Below are positions 17,639 through 24,726 of a DNA stretch of 38,892 nt, in pieces. This DNA comes from Bacteroidota bacterium (GTDB lineage Bacteria > Bacteroidota > Bacteroidia > Cytophagales > Cyclobacteriaceae). The stretch is taken from positions 1 to 38,892 of the forward strand of contig JAEZBX010000225.1 in NCBI GenBank assembly GCA_023412765.1, written 5' to 3'. Made by a program: the position numbers and the translations under genes. The notes under the pieces are model-generated. The model saw only the letters and a program-made list of their open reading frames with translations. It was not told where the DNA came from and made no database searches. Position 1 is the stretch's first letter, and each line of letters begins with the position of its first letter.

Positions 17639-18392
17639 GTTTAAGCTTCGTCGTGAACTCAAGATAGTAGCCGCGGTCGTCGTGCTGGTCGGGATCATTG
17701 CTTTTACAGAGCGAAAGCAGGCAAGTGTCGCTGTTAAGGACATCACTATCAAAATCGACAATCTCCATGCTAACCATTTTCTGGATGAGTCGGATATCAT
17801 GGAACTTATGCAATTCAAGGCGGAGAACCTAAGGGGAGCTAGCATTGATGAGGTCAGCATGAAAGGCATTGAAAAAAAGATCGAGAAGCAACCCTACATC
17901 AAGAAGGCTGATTTATATAGTGACCTTAAAGGAAATCTTGTCGTAAAAGCTGAACTGCGGCGACCAATTGCCCGAATAGTCAGAAATGACGGAGCTAACG
18001 GTTACATCGCTGAAGATGGAACAATAATGCCGGTCTCTGAAAAATTTACATCCAGGGTCGTGCTTCTGAGCGGTGCATATGTTTCGCAGATGCTGAAGCA
18101 GACCAATATGAACAACACCGAAGAGACGAGGAAAATAATGGATCTGATAAATCAAATCCGCGAAAATGAATTTTGGCGCGCTCAAATTGCTCAGCTCGAC
18201 ATTGACAGCGATTCGCGTATAACATTTTTTCCACAGGTTGGAGATGAGAAGATAGAATTTGGTAAACCGGAAGACCTTGATGGGAAATTCAGGAAGCTGA
18301 TGATCTTTTATAAGGAAATACTTCCGAGAACAGGATGGAACAAATATAAACGGGTTAATCTCGAATACGAAGGACAGATTATAACCGAATAA
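17628..18392 (+). CDS. ftsQ: Cell division protein FtsQ
   Basis: FtsQ is a bitopic divisome protein that links FtsL/FtsB to the rest of the ring. This 254-residue product has a short basic cytoplasmic tail, one membrane segment (about 12-26), then a POTRA-like region (DITIKIDN through ADLYSDLKGNLVVKAELRRPIARI) and a beta-rich FtsQ domain. Sequence similarity to E. coli FtsQ is low, as usual in Bacteroidota. The POTRA pattern plus position between murC and ftsA support the call. The ATG overlaps the end of murC. A gap of 39 bases to ftsA carries the recurring ACAACCACT motif. Confidence 0.9.
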   Translation: MKYKFKLRRELKIVAAVVVLVGIIAFTERKQASVAVKDITIKIDNLHANHFLDESDIMELMQFKAENLRGASIDEVSMKGIEKKIEKQPYIKKADLYSDLKGNLVVKAELRRPIARIVRNDGANGYIAEDGTIMPVSEKFTSRVVLLSGAYVSQMLKQTNMNNTEETRKIMDLINQIRENEFWRAQIAQLDIDSDSRITFFPQVGDEKIEFGKPEDLDGKFRKLMIFYKEILPRTGWNKYKRVNLEYEGQIITE

Positions 18393-18404
18393 ATAAAACT
18401 TTAT

Positions 18405-18415
18405 AACAACCACTA
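18405..18415 (+). promoter_or_regulatory. Recurring leader motif AACAACCACTA, ftsA copy
   Basis: AACAACCACTA lies in the 39-base ftsQ-ftsA gap, ending 16 bases before the ftsA ATG. It shares ACAACCACT with the mraZ and ftsZ leaders. All 11 bases are complementary to 21470-21480 downstream of ftsZ. No convincing promoter accompanies it, so an operator role would need an unseen promoter and an RNA-level role remains open. Confidence 0.5.
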
Positions 18416-18431
18416 TAACCTCTTCACAACC

Positions 18432-19739
18432 ATGGAACACGAAAAAATAGTAGTCGGACTTGATATAGGCACAACGAAAATATGTGTCATTGTCGGTCGC
18501 AAAAACGAGTTTGGCAAACTCGAAGTGCTCGGGATGGGCAAAGCAGAATCGGAAGGAGTCTTCAAAGGAATAGTATTTAATATCGACAAAACTGTGTATG
18601 CCATCGAAAAGGCTATACGCGAAGCCGGCGACCAGGCTGGAATCGATATTGGTGTAGTCAACGTTGGTATCGCAGGACAACATATCCGAAGCTTTATTCA
18701 ACACGGTGGTATCACGCGTACTTCGAAAGAAGATGAGATCACCATCGCTGACGTCGAACGTCTCACCCAGGATATGTACCGGATGGTTGTGCCTCCGGGA
18801 AGCCAGATCATTCATGTAATGCCCCAGGCGTACATGGTTGACTACGAAGATGGAATTAAAGAACCTGTTGGCATGTCAGGCGTGCGCCTTGAGGCCGACT
18901 TCCATATCATAACGGCACATACTAACGCTATCAACAATATCAATAAGTGTATCCGCCGAGGTGGACTTGAGATTCAGGACCTTATTCTTGAACCATTGGC
19001 GTCCAGCCTTGCCGTTCTGAACGATGAAGAAAAGGAAGCGGGAGTTTGTCTCATCGACATCGGCGGCGGAACAACAGACATCGCAATCTTCTACGATAAT
19101 ATTATCAGGCACACTGCGGTAATTCCTTTTGGGGGCAATATCGTCACAAATGATATCAAGCAGGGACTAATGGTGCTTCCTCAACAAGCCGAGCAATTAA
19201 AGACAAGGTTTGGAAAAGCTATTGCCGAAGAGGCAAGCCCTAACGAAATAGTTTCTATTCCTGGAATTCGGAACAGGGCAGCGAAGGAAATATCAGTGAA
19301 AAATCTTTCGAACATCATTCAGGCACGGATGGAAGAAGTCATTGAGATGGCTCATGCAGAAATTATAACCTCAGGATTTGAAAATAGGTTGGCTGGCGGT
19401 ATCGTCATTACCGGTGGAGGAGCTCAATTGAGCAACCTCAAGCAATTAGTTGAATATATGACTGGTATGGACACGCGTATCGGTTACCCGAATGAACATT
19501 TAGGCAAAGGCAAAATCGAATCAGTAAAGAGTCCAATGTATGCGACTGCTGTCGGTTTAGTTCTCGCGGGTTTTCGCTCTCTTGATGAAAGAGAAGATCG
19601 TTACAAAGAAGCTCGCGAATCTATAAGAGCTACCAAAGTTAAAAAGCATTCTGGCGCATCGAAGAATTTCTTCAATGAAATCCTAAACAAAACGAAAAGT
19701 CTCCTGATCGATGACCTCGATGGAAAGAACGAGTATTAA
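18432..19739 (+). CDS. ftsA: Cell division protein FtsA
   Basis: FtsA is the actin-like ATPase that tethers FtsZ to the membrane and recruits later division proteins. The phosphate-1 motif DIGTTK is at residues 11-16, and the phosphate-2/adenosine blocks IDIGGGTTDIAIF and GGIVITGGGAQLSN are present. The SHS2-type 1C region follows the first actin subdomain, as usual. The C-terminus (FFNEILNKTKSLLIDDL) could form the amphipathic membrane-targeting helix. Length 435 is typical. It follows ftsQ after 39 bases and precedes ftsZ by 24. Confidence 0.97.
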   Translation: MEHEKIVVGLDIGTTKICVIVGRKNEFGKLEVLGMGKAESEGVFKGIVFNIDKTVYAIEKAIREAGDQAGIDIGVVNVGIAGQHIRSFIQHGGITRTSKEDEITIADVERLTQDMYRMVVPPGSQIIHVMPQAYMVDYEDGIKEPVGMSGVRLEADFHIITAHTNAINNINKCIRRGGLEIQDLILEPLASSLAVLNDEEKEAGVCLIDIGGGTTDIAIFYDNIIRHTAVIPFGGNIVTNDIKQGLMVLPQQAEQLKTRFGKAIAEEASPNEIVSIPGIRNRAAKEISVKNLSNIIQARMEEVIEMAHAEIITSGFENRLAGGIVITGGGAQLSNLKQLVEYMTGMDTRIGYPNEHLGKGKIESVKSPMYATAVGLVLAGFRSLDEREDRYKEARESIRATKVKKHSGASKNFFNEILNKTKSLLIDDLDGKNEY

Positions 19740-19747
19740 CAACCACT
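19738..19747 (+). promoter_or_regulatory. Recurring leader motif AACAACCACT, ftsZ copy
   Basis: AACAACCACT begins within the ftsA stop codon and ends 16 bases before the ftsZ ATG, almost the same distance as in the ftsA leader (16-17 bases). It is complementary over all 10 bases to 21471-21480. The A-rich stretch that follows is typical of Bacteroidota translation starts, which rarely use Shine-Dalgarno pairing. Confidence 0.5.
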
Positions 19748-19763
19748 TAAAAAAAGAATAATC

Positions 19764-21389
19764 ATGTTTGAAACTGGATCCTACAAATTTGAGATCCCCA
19801 AAGTAACAGGCCTTTCGTCGATCATCAAGGTGATCGGCGTAGGTGGGGGAGGAAGCAACGCCGTAAACCACATGTATCGCCAAGGCATAAAAGATGTCGA
19901 ATTCATTGTGTGCAATACGGATAATCAGGCGCTTAGCAATAGCCCGGTACCCAATCGACTTCAAATTGGTGCAAACCTTACAGAAGGTTTAGGCTGTGGA
20001 GCCAACCCCGAAGTTGGTAAGGCAGCAGCAATTGAGAGCAAGGAACAAATTCGTGAAATGCTCGTGGGCACAAAAATGCTTTTCGTAACTGCGGGCATGG
20101 GTGGAGGAACAGGAACCGGTGCTGCCCCAGTAATCGCAAAAATCGCTAAGGATATGGATATCCTTACCGTTGGTATTGTAACTGCTCCATTCTCGTTTGA
20201 AGGAAAAAAGAAAATGGGGCAGGCAAGCCTCGGTCTCGAATCACTTCGCCAGAATTGCGATACGGTTATCGTTATTTTAAATGATAAGCTTCGCGAGATT
20301 TTTGGAAATCTCTCGATCGGACAAGCATTCGCGCAAGCTGATAATATATTGACAACAGCAGCGAAAGGCATAGCTGAAATTATCACACTTGCCGGTTACG
20401 TCAATGTTGACTTCCAGGACGTCAGAGCGGTCATGCGAGATGCTGGCGCAGCTGTGATGGGCTCAGCGGAAACACGTGGTGAGAACCGTGCAAGGAAGGC
20501 AGCGGAAGGAGCACTAGCCTCTCCGTTACTTGACAATCGCGATATTATGGGTGCGAAAAGAATTCTGCTATCGATAATCTCCGGAGAAGAGGCCGAGCTT
20601 CAGATGGATGAGCTGACAGAGATCACTGAGCATATACAAAACGAGGCAGGAGAAGACGCTGAAATGATATTCGGACATGGTGTGGACGCTGAATTGGGAG
20701 ACCGCATTCGCGTAACTGTGATAGCAACTGGCTTCCAAAGCGAGTCGCAGATGACACCGAAATCACAGGACAAAAAAGTCCACGACCTCGATCGCGCACA
20801 AGGATGGTTGTTTGCGCCAGACAATTCTGTGAATGAAAACAATAACCTGGAGGTGCGCATAAAAGAAGAAGTCAAACCCGAACTGAAAGTTGAGACAAGA
20901 CCGGAGCCGTTACCGGAGATAAAGCCTGAAGTGAAAATCGAGGTGATACCTGAAGCAAAACCCGGCGTTGTCAAGGAAGAACCCATGCAGCGCGAACTGA
21001 TATTTGAAGGTCCATTCAATAAGATTGAAGAACCCAAGGCGGAAGAAGACGATGGAGAAGAAAGCTTGCTCAATGATGATGACTTTGATGATCCTGAGCG
21101 CTATGGTGATCAGATCGTAAGCGAAGATGGAATGATGGAACTACGATCTACAAAAGAAAGACTGAAGGAACAGGCCGAGAAGCGTAAACAAACGCTTAAG
21201 CAAACTCGCAAGCATGAAATGACCATGGATGAATTCAATGAGAAGTGGGCACTACCGGCTTACCTCCGGAAAGGTGTTTCGATGCAGGATGTTCCGCATT
21301 CATCGCAGAAATACATTTCAAAGTATAATTTGAATGACGATAACAATATTTTAGGCAATAATAAATTCCTGCATGACAATGTAGATTAA
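19764..21389 (+). CDS. ftsZ: Cell division GTPase FtsZ
   Basis: FtsZ is the tubulin-like GTPase that forms the division ring. Glycine-rich GVGGGGSNAVNHM lies near residues 25-37, the tubulin signature GGGTGTG at 113-119 and the T7-loop sequence NVDFQDVRAVM further on. The globular domain ends around residue 330. A long acidic and proline-rich linker follows (about 330-485), containing repeated PE-x-K steps. The conserved C-terminal peptide LPAYLRKGV is at 497-505, but it is not terminal: 36 further residues follow, ending LHDNVD. At 541 residues it is much longer than E. coli FtsZ (383). It is the last gene of the cluster. Confidence 0.97.
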   Translation: MFETGSYKFEIPKVTGLSSIIKVIGVGGGGSNAVNHMYRQGIKDVEFIVCNTDNQALSNSPVPNRLQIGANLTEGLGCGANPEVGKAAAIESKEQIREMLVGTKMLFVTAGMGGGTGTGAAPVIAKIAKDMDILTVGIVTAPFSFEGKKKMGQASLGLESLRQNCDTVIVILNDKLREIFGNLSIGQAFAQADNILTTAAKGIAEIITLAGYVNVDFQDVRAVMRDAGAAVMGSAETRGENRARKAAEGALASPLLDNRDIMGAKRILLSIISGEEAELQMDELTEITEHIQNEAGEDAEMIFGHGVDAELGDRIRVTVIATGFQSESQMTPKSQDKKVHDLDRAQGWLFAPDNSVNENNNLEVRIKEEVKPELKVETRPEPLPEIKPEVKIEVIPEAKPGVVKEEPMQRELIFEGPFNKIEEPKAEEDDGEESLLNDDDFDDPERYGDQIVSEDGMMELRSTKERLKEQAEKRKQTLKQTRKHEMTMDEFNEKWALPAYLRKGVSMQDVPHSSQKYISKYNLNDDNNILGNNKFLHDNVD

Positions 21390-21392
21390 GTA

Positions 21393-21426
21393 GTTCATTA
21401 AATCCATTTGGTTTGGATTTATGAAC
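21393..21426 (+). other. Hairpin immediately downstream of ftsZ
   Basis: GTTCATTAAATCCA (21393-21406) pairs with TGGATTTATGAAC (21414-21426), a 13-bp stem with one bulged T and a loop of TTTGGTT. No T-tract follows, so it is more likely an mRNA 3'-end stabiliser or processing structure than an intrinsic terminator. Confidence 0.6.
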
Positions 21427-21467
21427 GGAAGACATGGCATTAAAGCGTGACTGGTGTTTACTCCATT

Positions 21468-21479
21468 CGTAGTGGTTGT
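21468..21479 (-). promoter_or_regulatory. Reverse-orientation copy of the division leader motif
   Basis: CGTAGTGGTTGT on the plus strand is the exact reverse complement of ACAACCACTACG in the mraZ leader. If transcribed with ftsZ it would be an RNA stretch able to pair with 12 bases of the mraZ leader, 11 of the ftsA leader and 10 of the ftsZ leader. As DNA it contains AGTGG in the same orientation as the MraZ boxes. Confidence 0.5.
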
Positions 21480-21583
21480 TGGTGGTAAATATTTTTGGCC
21501 GGCGCAGTGATGCCAATTTTTAGAGTGATGGTGCGCCAATTTTTTATTTGCAATTAAGCTCAGCAAATGGCGCGGAGAGTATG

Positions 21584-21616
21584 AATGCCGGACCTTGTGT
21601 CCGGCATTTGCTTTTT
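21584..21616 (+). terminator. Rho-independent terminator ending the division cluster region
   Basis: A perfect 10-bp stem, AATGCCGGAC (21584-21593) with GTCCGGCATT (21599-21608), has a CTTGT loop and is followed by TGCTTTTT. It lies 195 bases after ftsZ, so transcripts reading out of ftsZ, or a small RNA from the gap, should end here. Confidence 0.88.
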
Positions 21617-21723
21617 AAACGATGGTCCCGATAAAATCAGAATTATTTTTATGTCTTCACGGTTTAGTATTTGGCTTAAAATTTTACAATTTGATCCCAA
21701 GTGACAGCCTCACACATTATTGA

Positions 21724-24630
21724 ATGAAGCCTTTCCTGTATGACCTTGCCCATCAGATCTATGAAAAATATCGATCGTTCGATAAACTGACGATTGTTTT
21801 CCCAAATCGAAGGGCGATCATCTATTTCAGAAAGTATCTAAGTTCCCAATTGGTCAAACCCGCGTTTGCACCAAGGATGCTGACTATTGAAGACTATTTC
21901 GCGAGTCTGTCGGATCTCGTGGTGCCCGATAAACTCGACCTTGTCTACCGACTTTATGAAGTTTACAATGATGTGGTTTTGGAGTGGAATCGTTCAAAGG
22001 GTATTGAGCCAGAACCATTTCACGAATTCTATTATTGGGGAGAAATGTTGCTGCGCGATTTTGATGAGATCGATAAATATTTGGTGAAAGCAAAGCACCT
22101 GTTTCAGGATTTACGATATCAAAAGGAATTGGATTCAAGCTTTGATTATCTCACTCCTGAGCAACTTGAGTTTCTTAAAAATTTTTGGGGAACCTTCGAT
22201 GAAAACCTCACCGAGAACAAGAAAAAGTTCTTAACCGTATGGAACAAGCTTTATTCTTTGTACGAATCCTTTCGCGAAACCCTGGCAAACGAAAAACTTG
22301 GCTACGAAGGCATGATGCAGCGGATGGTTGTCGAAAAAAAGTCTCAAGTATTAATGAACCGTTCATCGACCGTCATCTTTGCTGGATTCAACGCTCTTAC
22401 CAAAGCGGAAGAAGAGCTGATTAGCTTTCATGTGCAGCAAGGTTTGTCTGAAGTGTTTTGGGATGTCGATGAATATTATCTGCATGATAACAAACAGGAG
22501 GCGGGCAAATTCTTCAGAGAATACCAGGACCATTCTGTTCTCGGAAAAACATTTCCGCGGGATGTGCCTGCTAATTTTGTTAGCGGGTTACATGGAACCG
22601 ACGGTGGTAAAAAATCAATCCGCGTTTTTGGCGCGGCCCATCCAGTAAGTCAGGCAAAGTTGATGGCGCAGGTTTTAGAGGATGAAATAAAGAAGGGGAT
22701 TGATCCTGAAAACACAATAATTGTGTTGCCCGACGAAAACCTGCTGCTTCCTGTACTGCACAGTGTTTCTGGATATGTGCAAAAGCTGAACGTAACAATG
22801 GGATTTCCGATTGGTGCCACCCCTGTCTTTAATCTCATAGAGCTCTTGGTTGATCTACAAATTCATCGAAAGGGACTCGACTTCAATCATAAGCAAGTAC
22901 TTGCATTGCTTGGTCATCCTTACGTAATCGCAGAAGAGGCAGGATCTTCAAATGCAAAACGAAAAGAGATTCTGGCGCGGAACTGGGTTTATATACCCTC
23001 GGGCTACCTGTCGTCGGAGACTCATCTCCACCGACTTATTTTTAGTCGCGATGAAAAGGGTCTATTACCTTACCTCCGCGATATCATCACGGCTATTGCT
23101 AACCTTAAAGCCATAACAGAGTTCGATAAGGAATATCTGTTATATTTTATAAAACTCCTCAACAAGATTGAAGGAATAACCGGAGATGCCTATCGTATTA
23201 GCCTCGGCGCTTCTACTTCAAAGCACTCAAAAACTGTAATCAATTCACTAAAAGCGTTTTTGAGATTGTTTAGGCAACTTGTTCAGACTTTTCGAATTCC
23301 ATTCAGTGGTGAACCATTGAAGGGCCTGCAGATCATGGGAGTTTTAGAGACGAGAAATCTTGATTTCAAAAATGTATTCATACTATCGTTGAACGAAGGT
23401 TCATTTCCTTCTTTCGGGGGAAAGAGCTCATACATTCCATTTAGTATTAGAAAAGCCTACAGCTTGCCGACTGCTGAGCATCAGGACGCAATGTATGCTT
23501 ATCTGTTCTATCGCATTCTGCAGCGAAGCGAAAATATTTTTCTGTTTTATAATACCGAGACCGATGTGCTGGGGCAAGGTGAGAGCAGCAGATATTTGAA
23601 ACAGCTGATGTATGAGGGTCGGTTACCGTTAGAAAAGAAAGTATTGCATGACCCTATTCAACCGGGCGCTGTTTCACCTGTAATGGTTTCGAAGGATGAA
23701 AACGTAATAGAGATGCTTGCCACGCTGAGCCGTGGTAATCCGAAGTTCAAAGGTATTTCTCCTTCAGCCTTAAATACTTATATCGAGTGCAGGTTGCGAT
23801 TTTATCTTCGTCATGTCGCAAAGATTAAGGAACATGATGAGGTGGAAGAGGATCTTGACGCGCGGGTACTAGGAAATTTCCTGCACCTGGTAATGGAAAA
23901 GTTTTACCGCTCACTCCAACAAAGAAAAGGAAATAGCCGCGTTGAACCCAGCGACTTTGAGAATGCCACGAATGTCGTTGACACACTCATTGATGAAGTA
24001 TTTGTACGGTCGTACCATCTTGACCCTGACAAACCGGTAGAGTATGAAGGACAAAGACTTGTTGTAAGAGAAGTCGTTAAGCGGTTTGCTCATCGTATTC
24101 TGAAAATGGATAAGACCTACGCACCGTTCAATATCGAATTGTTGGAACAAGGAGGACTTGACTATGAAGTCGCACTCAACCGTTATCCGGGCAACGTGAT
24201 CGTTAGTGGAAAGATCGACCGCGTCGATCGCAAGGGAGATCTTGTCCGCGTAATAGATTACAAGACAGGTAAAGACAAACTTGATTTTGAAAATGTTGAG
24301 TCACTTTTCAGGAGAGACAACAAGCGGAATAAGGCTGCCTTTCAAACGATGCTCTATGCATTGCTATATAAAAATAGTTCATTTAGTGGCTCGTCGGTTA
24401 AAGTTGTGCCAGGGCTGATCAATCGGATGAATCTATTTGATGATGATTTTAAATTCGGATTCAAGATGGGGAAGGAATTCCTTGAAAATGCGGATCCGTT
24501 GCTTCCAGAGTTCCAAAATTATTTACACCAACTGCTCGAAGAAATCTTTGACCCGGCAATCCCGTTTGATCAGACTCAAGACATCGAATTCTGCAAGTTT
24601 TGTTCTTACAGACATATTTGCTACCGCTAG
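21724..24630 (+). CDS. AddB-like PD-(D/E)XK nuclease with iron-sulfur cluster
   Basis: The 968-residue protein resembles AddB, the nuclease/pseudo-helicase subunit of AddAB double-strand-break repair enzymes. The N-terminus (LTIVFPNRRAIIYFRKYL) aligns with the helicase-like region but has no Walker A GxGKT. The C-terminal nuclease domain carries SGKIDRVDR and VIDYKTGK (843-850; Asp845 and Lys847 of the catalytic motif). Four cysteines, Cys689 (ECRLRFY) and Cys957, Cys960, Cys966, match the bracketing arrangement that holds the 4Fe-4S cluster in AddB-type nucleases. The expected AddA helicase partner is not in the window. The gene is convergent with uvrB, about 100 bases away. Confidence 0.87.
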   Translation: MKPFLYDLAHQIYEKYRSFDKLTIVFPNRRAIIYFRKYLSSQLVKPAFAPRMLTIEDYFASLSDLVVPDKLDLVYRLYEVYNDVVLEWNRSKGIEPEPFHEFYYWGEMLLRDFDEIDKYLVKAKHLFQDLRYQKELDSSFDYLTPEQLEFLKNFWGTFDENLTENKKKFLTVWNKLYSLYESFRETLANEKLGYEGMMQRMVVEKKSQVLMNRSSTVIFAGFNALTKAEEELISFHVQQGLSEVFWDVDEYYLHDNKQEAGKFFREYQDHSVLGKTFPRDVPANFVSGLHGTDGGKKSIRVFGAAHPVSQAKLMAQVLEDEIKKGIDPENTIIVLPDENLLLPVLHSVSGYVQKLNVTMGFPIGATPVFNLIELLVDLQIHRKGLDFNHKQVLALLGHPYVIAEEAGSSNAKRKEILARNWVYIPSGYLSSETHLHRLIFSRDEKGLLPYLRDIITAIANLKAITEFDKEYLLYFIKLLNKIEGITGDAYRISLGASTSKHSKTVINSLKAFLRLFRQLVQTFRIPFSGEPLKGLQIMGVLETRNLDFKNVFILSLNEGSFPSFGGKSSYIPFSIRKAYSLPTAEHQDAMYAYLFYRILQRSENIFLFYNTETDVLGQGESSRYLKQLMYEGRLPLEKKVLHDPIQPGAVSPVMVSKDENVIEMLATLSRGNPKFKGISPSALNTYIECRLRFYLRHVAKIKEHDEVEEDLDARVLGNFLHLVMEKFYRSLQQRKGNSRVEPSDFENATNVVDTLIDEVFVRSYHLDPDKPVEYEGQRLVVREVVKRFAHRILKMDKTYAPFNIELLEQGGLDYEVALNRYPGNVIVSGKIDRVDRKGDLVRVIDYKTGKDKLDFENVESLFRRDNKRNKAAFQTMLYALLYKNSSFSGSSVKVVPGLINRMNLFDDDFKFGFKMGKEFLENADPLLPEFQNYLHQLLEEIFDPAIPFDQTQDIEFCKFCSYRHICYR

Positions 24631-24726
24631 CCCGACGAAGGATTTCTCAGCCTTCAACTCTACATTATGATTGGAAAAGCCCTATCAAAACGTATATTTA
24701 ACTAACGGGCCATTCCAAGAATTATC

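Larger units (their letters stand above)
21390..21723 (+). other. Structured 334-base non-coding gap between ftsZ and the AddB-like gene
   Basis: I see no credible gene here. The gap holds, in order: a 13-bp hairpin just after the ftsZ stop, the reverse complement of the division leader motif (21468-21479), a TATTTTTG sequence (21490-21497) resembling a -7 element but without a matching TTG, an inverted repeat GGCGCA/TGCGCC (21500-21536 approximately) followed by a T-rich run, and a strong terminator (21584-21616). It may be the ftsZ 3' untranslated region or hold a small RNA of about 110 bases. Confidence 0.6.

Noticed and set aside
17913..18815. A 300-codon open frame on the minus strand opposite ftsQ and ftsA
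   Set aside because: It lies entirely antisense to two well-supported genes, its protein is aromatic- and Cys-rich without family motifs, and it has no plausible start context.
20600..21073. A Ser-rich open frame antisense to the FtsZ linker
   Set aside because: Its composition is simply the complement of the Glu/Lys/Pro-rich linker codons.
21351..21566. A 71-codon minus-strand frame across the ftsZ end and downstream gap
   Set aside because: It overlaps the ftsZ C-terminus and the hairpin, and its protein shows no family features; the gap is better explained as structured non-coding DNA.
24631..24726. Possible bidirectional terminator between the AddB-like gene and uvrB
   Set aside because: Only a 5-bp GAAGG/CCTTC stem is visible and no T-tract follows in either direction.
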